Translations under genes and position numbers: made by a program | Shown: one piece after another, positions 61,331 through 64,000 of the stretch | Numbering within the stretch: position 1 is the stretch's first letter | Layout: the number at the start of each line of letters is the position of its first letter | Assembly: GCF_013004065.1 (NCBI RefSeq) | Contig: NZ_CP053084.1 | Location: 434,001 to 498,000 of the forward strand | From: Limnobacter sp. SAORIC-580 | GTDB taxonomy: Bacteria; Pseudomonadota; Gammaproteobacteria; Burkholderiales; Burkholderiaceae_B | Length of the DNA stretch: 64,000 bases | Direction: 5' to 3' | Notes under the pieces: model-generated | What the model was told of the DNA's origin: nothing | The model's input: only the letters and a program-made list of their open reading frames with translations | The model's database searches: none

Positions 61331-61337
61331 GGGCAAC

Positions 61338-61598
61338 ATGGAAATTGTTTATAAAGCGGGCAACATTATCGAGGCGCATATCGTTGCCGGTATGCTGAAC
61401 GCCTGCGAAATACCCACTTACGTCGGCGGCCATTTTCTTCAGGGCGCTGTCGGCGACCTCTCCCCCACCGGTTTTGCCAATGTATTTGTTGCCTCTGAGC
61501 ACTTTGATCAGGCCGCTGCCTTGGTTGCCGAGTACGAAAAAAACGACCTTTGTTCTGGCGATTTGGTCACGTCTCCACGTTTCGTCCATTCGTTTTAG
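61338..61598 (+). CDS. DUF2007 family small protein
   Basis: This 86-residue protein has the DUF2007 pattern: MEIVYKAGNIIEAHIVAGMLNACEIPTYVGG is the strand-helix-strand that opens the domain, and VFVASEHFDQAAALVAEYE closes it. The fold resembles a signal-transduction PII-like module; the family function is unknown. AGGGGG lies four bases before the ATG at 61338. An earlier frame from 61281 is not supported. It is followed after nine bases by a GlsB/YeaQ gene. Confidence 0.85.
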   Translation: MEIVYKAGNIIEAHIVAGMLNACEIPTYVGGHFLQGAVGDLSPTGFANVFVASEHFDQAAALVAEYEKNDLCSGDLVTSPRFVHSF

Positions 61599-61607
61599 GA
61601 GAATAAA

Positions 61608-61853
61608 ATGAGTCTGTTGGTCTTTTTGCTGGTTGGGATTATTGCTGGCTGGTTGGCTGGAAAGTTGGTTCGGGGCGGTGGTTTCGGTTTGATCGGCGAC
61701 CTGGTGGTTGGCGTAATTGGTGCCTTTGTGGGTGGTTTCCTGTTCAATTCACTGGGGGTTTCCAGCGGCGGTGGTTTGTTGGGAAGCATTGTGGTGGCAA
61801 CCGTCGGCGCAGTGGTGTTGTTGATGTTGATTCGTTTGATCAAGCGGGCTTGA
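61608..61853 (+). CDS. GlsB/YeaQ/YmgE family membrane protein
   Basis: This 81-residue protein has three hydrophobic segments and the family pattern FLLVGIIAGWLAGKLVRGGGFGLIGDLVVGVIGAFVGGFLF. It belongs to the stress-response-associated transglycosylase-associated (YeaQ/YmgE/GlsB) group of small inner-membrane proteins with no defined reaction. AGGAG precedes the ATG. It is probably co-transcribed with the DUF2007 gene. Confidence 0.92.
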   Translation: MSLLVFLLVGIIAGWLAGKLVRGGGFGLIGDLVVGVIGAFVGGFLFNSLGVSSGGGLLGSIVVATVGAVVLLMLIRLIKRA

Positions 61854-61936
61854 CAGTGGCTTAATCGTTGGCTCACCTCGGGGCGTGGTTTGGCGCTATA
61901 CTTCGTTCCCGATCTGCCCCTTTCCTCAGGAACCCC

Positions 61937-62224
61937 ATGGCGCTTAAATCCACCGACATGGCCAAAAACATGGCCAAGAAACTTGACGGTTCACTGAAAT
62001 CCGAAAGCCTTCCTGATCGTTTCGGCCAAGCCTCCAAAGTGCAAAACAACAAACGTGAGCGTGCTGCGGACATTCCCGCCAGCAAACTGGTTCCGGTGAA
62101 TTACCGTCTACCTGCCGATTTGGTAAGTCGCCTGCGTGAATACGCGGTAGGTACAGATCAAGGCATTAATCAGGTGGTTGCAACCGCCTTGAACGACTGG
62201 TTGAGTACTCAAACAAAAAAATAA
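61937..62224 (+). CDS. Small protein with C-terminal ribbon-helix-helix-like segment
   Basis: I do not recognise this 95-residue protein by name. The first half is charged and Lys-rich (MAKNMAKKLDGSLKSESL). The second half, LVPVNYRLPADLVSRLREYAVG then INQVVATALNDWLST, has the strand-helix-helix pattern of ribbon-helix-helix DNA-binding proteins such as CopG/Arc types. AGGA precedes the ATG at 61937; the frame extends upstream to 61868 without support. It could regulate the adjacent small envelope genes or be a stray antitoxin-like protein; no toxin is adjacent. Confidence 0.65.
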   Translation: MALKSTDMAKNMAKKLDGSLKSESLPDRFGQASKVQNNKRERAADIPASKLVPVNYRLPADLVSRLREYAVGTDQGINQVVATALNDWLSTQTKK

Positions 62225-62595
62225 TGGCCGCTCACTGAGCGCATTAGTCGATTTTTTTATTCATTTTTTGCTGGGTAGGTGATTGCATTACCCTTTCAAT
62301 TAATATCGATTTATAAACTATTTTTATTGAAAAAAAGGTATTTACTTATTTTTCGCTGTAATTTAGTTAATTTTCTTAAGCTAACTTTTTTTTAAGCTTC
62401 GTCGCGCAGTATTTTTTGATTTGAACTTCTCTCCGAATGGCTCATGCTGTGGTTTCTGCGTATATGGAAAACCACAATTGCTGCGCATCACGGGCATGCT
62501 GATACTCCATCCACCTGCGCAAATATGTGTGGAAATTCAATAAGAAAAACAGCTTTCGCAGTTGACATTCTGATACAAATCACAAGGAGAGTTCC
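62225..62595. other. AT-rich 371-bp intergenic region before tctC
   Basis: I see no gene here. The first 200 bases are strikingly AT-rich (runs such as TTTATAAACTATTTTTATTG and a tract of eight T) compared with the rest of the window, and could bind nucleoid proteins or supply UP-like elements. The second half holds an inverted repeat at 62448-62476 and a lone TTGACA at 62562. Confidence 0.7.
62448..62476. promoter_or_regulatory. Inverted repeat TGTGGTTT-N13-AAACCACA
   Basis: Two 8-base arms pair perfectly around a 13-base spacer, 120 bases before the tctC start. It may be an operator for the transport operon or a hairpin in its leader. No regulator gene is within the window on this side. 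Confidence 0.42.
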
Positions 62596-63573
62596 GTGAA
62601 GAAATCGATTAAATCCGTATTGGCAGTTGCCCTGTTGGGCTTGGTGGGTTCCGTGCAAGCCCAAGATGCTTACCCGTCCAAAGTCATCACCATGCTGATC
62701 CCATTTGCAGCGGGTGGCCCAACTGACACGGTGGGTCGTTTGATTGCACAGTCCATGTCCAAAGACCTGGGCCAACAAGTGATTGTTGAAAACCTCGGCG
62801 GTGCAGGCGGTACTCTGGCTGCTGGCAAGGCAGCCCGTTCAGCACCCGATGGCTACAACATTTTCCTTCACCACATTGGTCAGTCCACTGCGCCTTCCTT
62901 GTATCGAAAACTGTCGTACAACGCATCAACTGATTTTGAAACCATTGGCCTGGTAACCGATGTACCCATGACCATCGTGGCCCGTGGCAATATGCCTGCC
63001 AAAAACATGCAGGAATTGCTGGCCTACATCAAAACCAACAAAGACAAAGTGACTTACGCCAATGCAGGTATTGGTTCAGCTTCGCACCTGTGCGGCATGT
63101 TGTTCCAGACAGCTGTGGGTGTAGACCTTACAACGGTTCCTTACAAAGGCACTGGCCCAGCGATGAACGATTTGTTGGGCGGTCAGGTCGACTTCATGTG
63201 TGACCAAACCACCAACACCACCAGCCAAATCAAAGGCGGAAAAATCAAGGCCTACGCCGTGACCACCAAAAAGCCAGTGGCCTCTCTGCCTGATCTGCCA
63301 ACATTGGACAAGGCTGGTTTGCCTGGTTTTGAAGTGGGTGTTTGGCACGGTTTGTATGCCCCCAAAGGCACACCCAAGCCCATCATTGATCGCCTGAGCA
63401 AGTCTCTGCAAACAGCCTTGAAAGACCCAGCAGTGATTTCGCGTTTTGCTGAATTGGGCACCGAGCCAGTGCCTCAAGACCAAGCCACACCAGCCGCCTT
63501 GCGCAAGCACCTGGATGCTGAAATTGCACGTTGGAAGCCAATTATCGACAAAGCTGGTCAGTACGCTGACTGA
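62596..63573 (+). CDS. Tripartite tricarboxylate transporter substrate-binding protein (TctC/Bug family)
   Basis: This 325-residue periplasmic receptor delivers a carboxylate-type solute to the TctA-TctB membrane proteins. A signal peptide (SVLAVALLGLVGSVQA, then QDAYPSK) leads to the Bug-family domain with YPSKVITMLIPFAAGGPTDTVGRLIA, VIVENLGGAGGTLAAGKAARSAPDGY and TVPYKGTGPAMNDLLGGQVDFMCDQ. These are the ligand-loop motifs of the family. The start is a GTG with AAGGAG upstream. The specific substrate cannot be told. A TctB gene begins 19 bases after it. Confidence 0.95.
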   Translation: MKKSIKSVLAVALLGLVGSVQAQDAYPSKVITMLIPFAAGGPTDTVGRLIAQSMSKDLGQQVIVENLGGAGGTLAAGKAARSAPDGYNIFLHHIGQSTAPSLYRKLSYNASTDFETIGLVTDVPMTIVARGNMPAKNMQELLAYIKTNKDKVTYANAGIGSASHLCGMLFQTAVGVDLTTVPYKGTGPAMNDLLGGQVDFMCDQTTNTTSQIKGGKIKAYAVTTKKPVASLPDLPTLDKAGLPGFEVGVWHGLYAPKGTPKPIIDRLSKSLQTALKDPAVISRFAELGTEPVPQDQATPAALRKHLDAEIARWKPIIDKAGQYAD

Positions 63574-63592
63574 TCTATAACAGAGATCTAAA

Positions 63593-64000
63593 ATGCCAAA
63601 AGATTTACGAGACTTTTGGGCCGGGCTGCTGTACCTGATTATCGGTGCAGCAGCTTTGTACATGGCTGCTGACTATGAAATGGGCACAGCCATTAGCATG
63701 GGCCCCGGCTATTTTCCCAAAGTATTAAGTGGTTTGCTTATTTTGATTGGCGCAGCCTCACTGGTTCGCTCATTCATTGTTGAAGGCGAACCCCTGAAAG
63801 GCTTTGCCTTTTCAAAAATTATTTACGTCACCATTTCCATCATTGTATTTGCCTTGTTGGTGGAAGGTGCAGGTCTTGCAATTGCAGTCATGGCGGTGTT
63901 CGGTATTTCTGCAATGGCCAGCAAATTTTTCAATTGGAAGTTCACCCTGGGTATTGCTTTTGGCGCGGCTATTTTTTGTAGCCTGGTATTCGTCAAAGGT
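63593..64000 (+). CDS. TctB family (DUF1468) transporter subunit, cut by the right edge
   Basis: The frame stays open for 136 codons to the last base, so the gene is complete at its start only. It begins MPKDLRDFWAGLLYLIIGAAAL and continues through GYFPKVLSGLLILIGAASL and a third and fourth hydrophobic segment. That fits the small four-helix TctB subunit of tripartite tricarboxylate transporters. AGAGA precedes the ATG. The large TctA subunit is expected just outside the window. Confidence 0.88.
   Translation, partial: MPKDLRDFWAGLLYLIIGAAALYMAADYEMGTAISMGPGYFPKVLSGLLILIGAASLVRSFIVEGEPLKGFAFSKIIYVTISIIVFALLVEGAGLAIAVMAVFGISAMASKFFNWKFTLGIAFGAAIFCSLVFVKG

Noticed and set aside
62562..62567. 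Perfect TTGACA as the tctC -35 box
   Set aside because: At the correct spacing the -10 position falls on the ribosome-binding site AAGGAG and has no TATAAT-like match.
1..64000. CRISPR array, rRNA, tRNA or prophage
   Set aside because: No regularly spaced repeats, no tRNA cloverleaf or CCA-ending structure, no rRNA segments and no phage structural genes were noticed when reading the window.

Overview
The window looks like chromosomal DNA of a betaproteobacterium of the order Burkholderiales. Evidence is the uvrA / MFS transporter / ssb neighbourhood, a Bug-type TctC solute receptor with TctB, betaproteobacterial-style beta-oxidation genes, and the protein sequences as I remember those families. 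I lean towards a Limnobacter-like organism, but that genus call is a guess. Genes are densely packed on both strands. I see no rRNA, tRNA, CRISPR array, prophage or complete insertion sequence. The only transposase-like gene is a RAYT-type fragment cut by the left edge.

Layout. 1-6.9 kb: RAYT tail, then gltB-gltD (glutamate synthase) with a promoter and a strong terminator. 7-14 kb: mechanosensitive channel, a nucleotidyltransferase-like orphan, uvrA, MFS transporter, ssb and a small secreted protein. 14-16.4 kb: a NarL-type response regulator translationally coupled to a hybrid histidine kinase. 16.5-22 kb: FAH-family hydrolase, DUF411 lipoprotein, a large secreted alpha/beta hydrolase with a GlyGly-CTERM-like tail, AraC regulator and a divergent membrane desaturase. 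22.3-25.6 kb: fmdB-like gene, DUF502, aspS, nudB. 25.8-31.6 kb: one tight run of five enzymes that act on phosphodiesters (EEP phosphatase/nuclease, ClsB-type phospholipase D, ligase-associated exonuclease, ATP-dependent DNA ligase, DUF429). 31.6-34.4 kb: a CpxA/CpxR/CpxP-like envelope-stress set with an exact CpxR-type box in the divergent promoter. 34.5-41.4 kb: barrel-like outer-membrane protein, carbonic anhydrase, a 70-aa protein + GNAT + TetR operon, a Pro/Ala/Glu-rich secreted protein, an AtuA-family protein and a Fic protein. 41.4-47.3 kb: an Lrp-type regulator divergent from ornithine cyclodeaminase, arginase and putA, which together form a route from arginine to glutamate. 47.4-50.7 kb: Lhr-type helicase and PdeM nuclease, the partners of the exonuclease and ligase encoded 17 kb upstream. 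51.4-59.2 kb: a TetR-headed fatty-acid beta-oxidation operon. 59.3-64 kb: small envelope genes, a membrane-fused PQQ sugar dehydrogenase, and the start of a tripartite tricarboxylate transporter operon.

The most useful leads are: (1) a four-component Lhr/PdeM/ligase/exonuclease repair set split into two loci, with a DUF429 gene coupled to the ligase; (2) a 16-bp operator found twice, in front of the 70-aa/GNAT/TetR operon and in front of atuA, which predicts the TetR regulon; (3) a GTAAA-N5-GTAAA box between the Cpx-like genes; (4) the GlyGly-CTERM hydrolase and the membrane-fused sugar dehydrogenase; and (5) several orphan proteins of unknown role (70-aa protein, nucleotidyltransferase-like protein, Fic protein, PAE-rich secreted protein). 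All functional calls rest on motif reading by eye. No database search was run.
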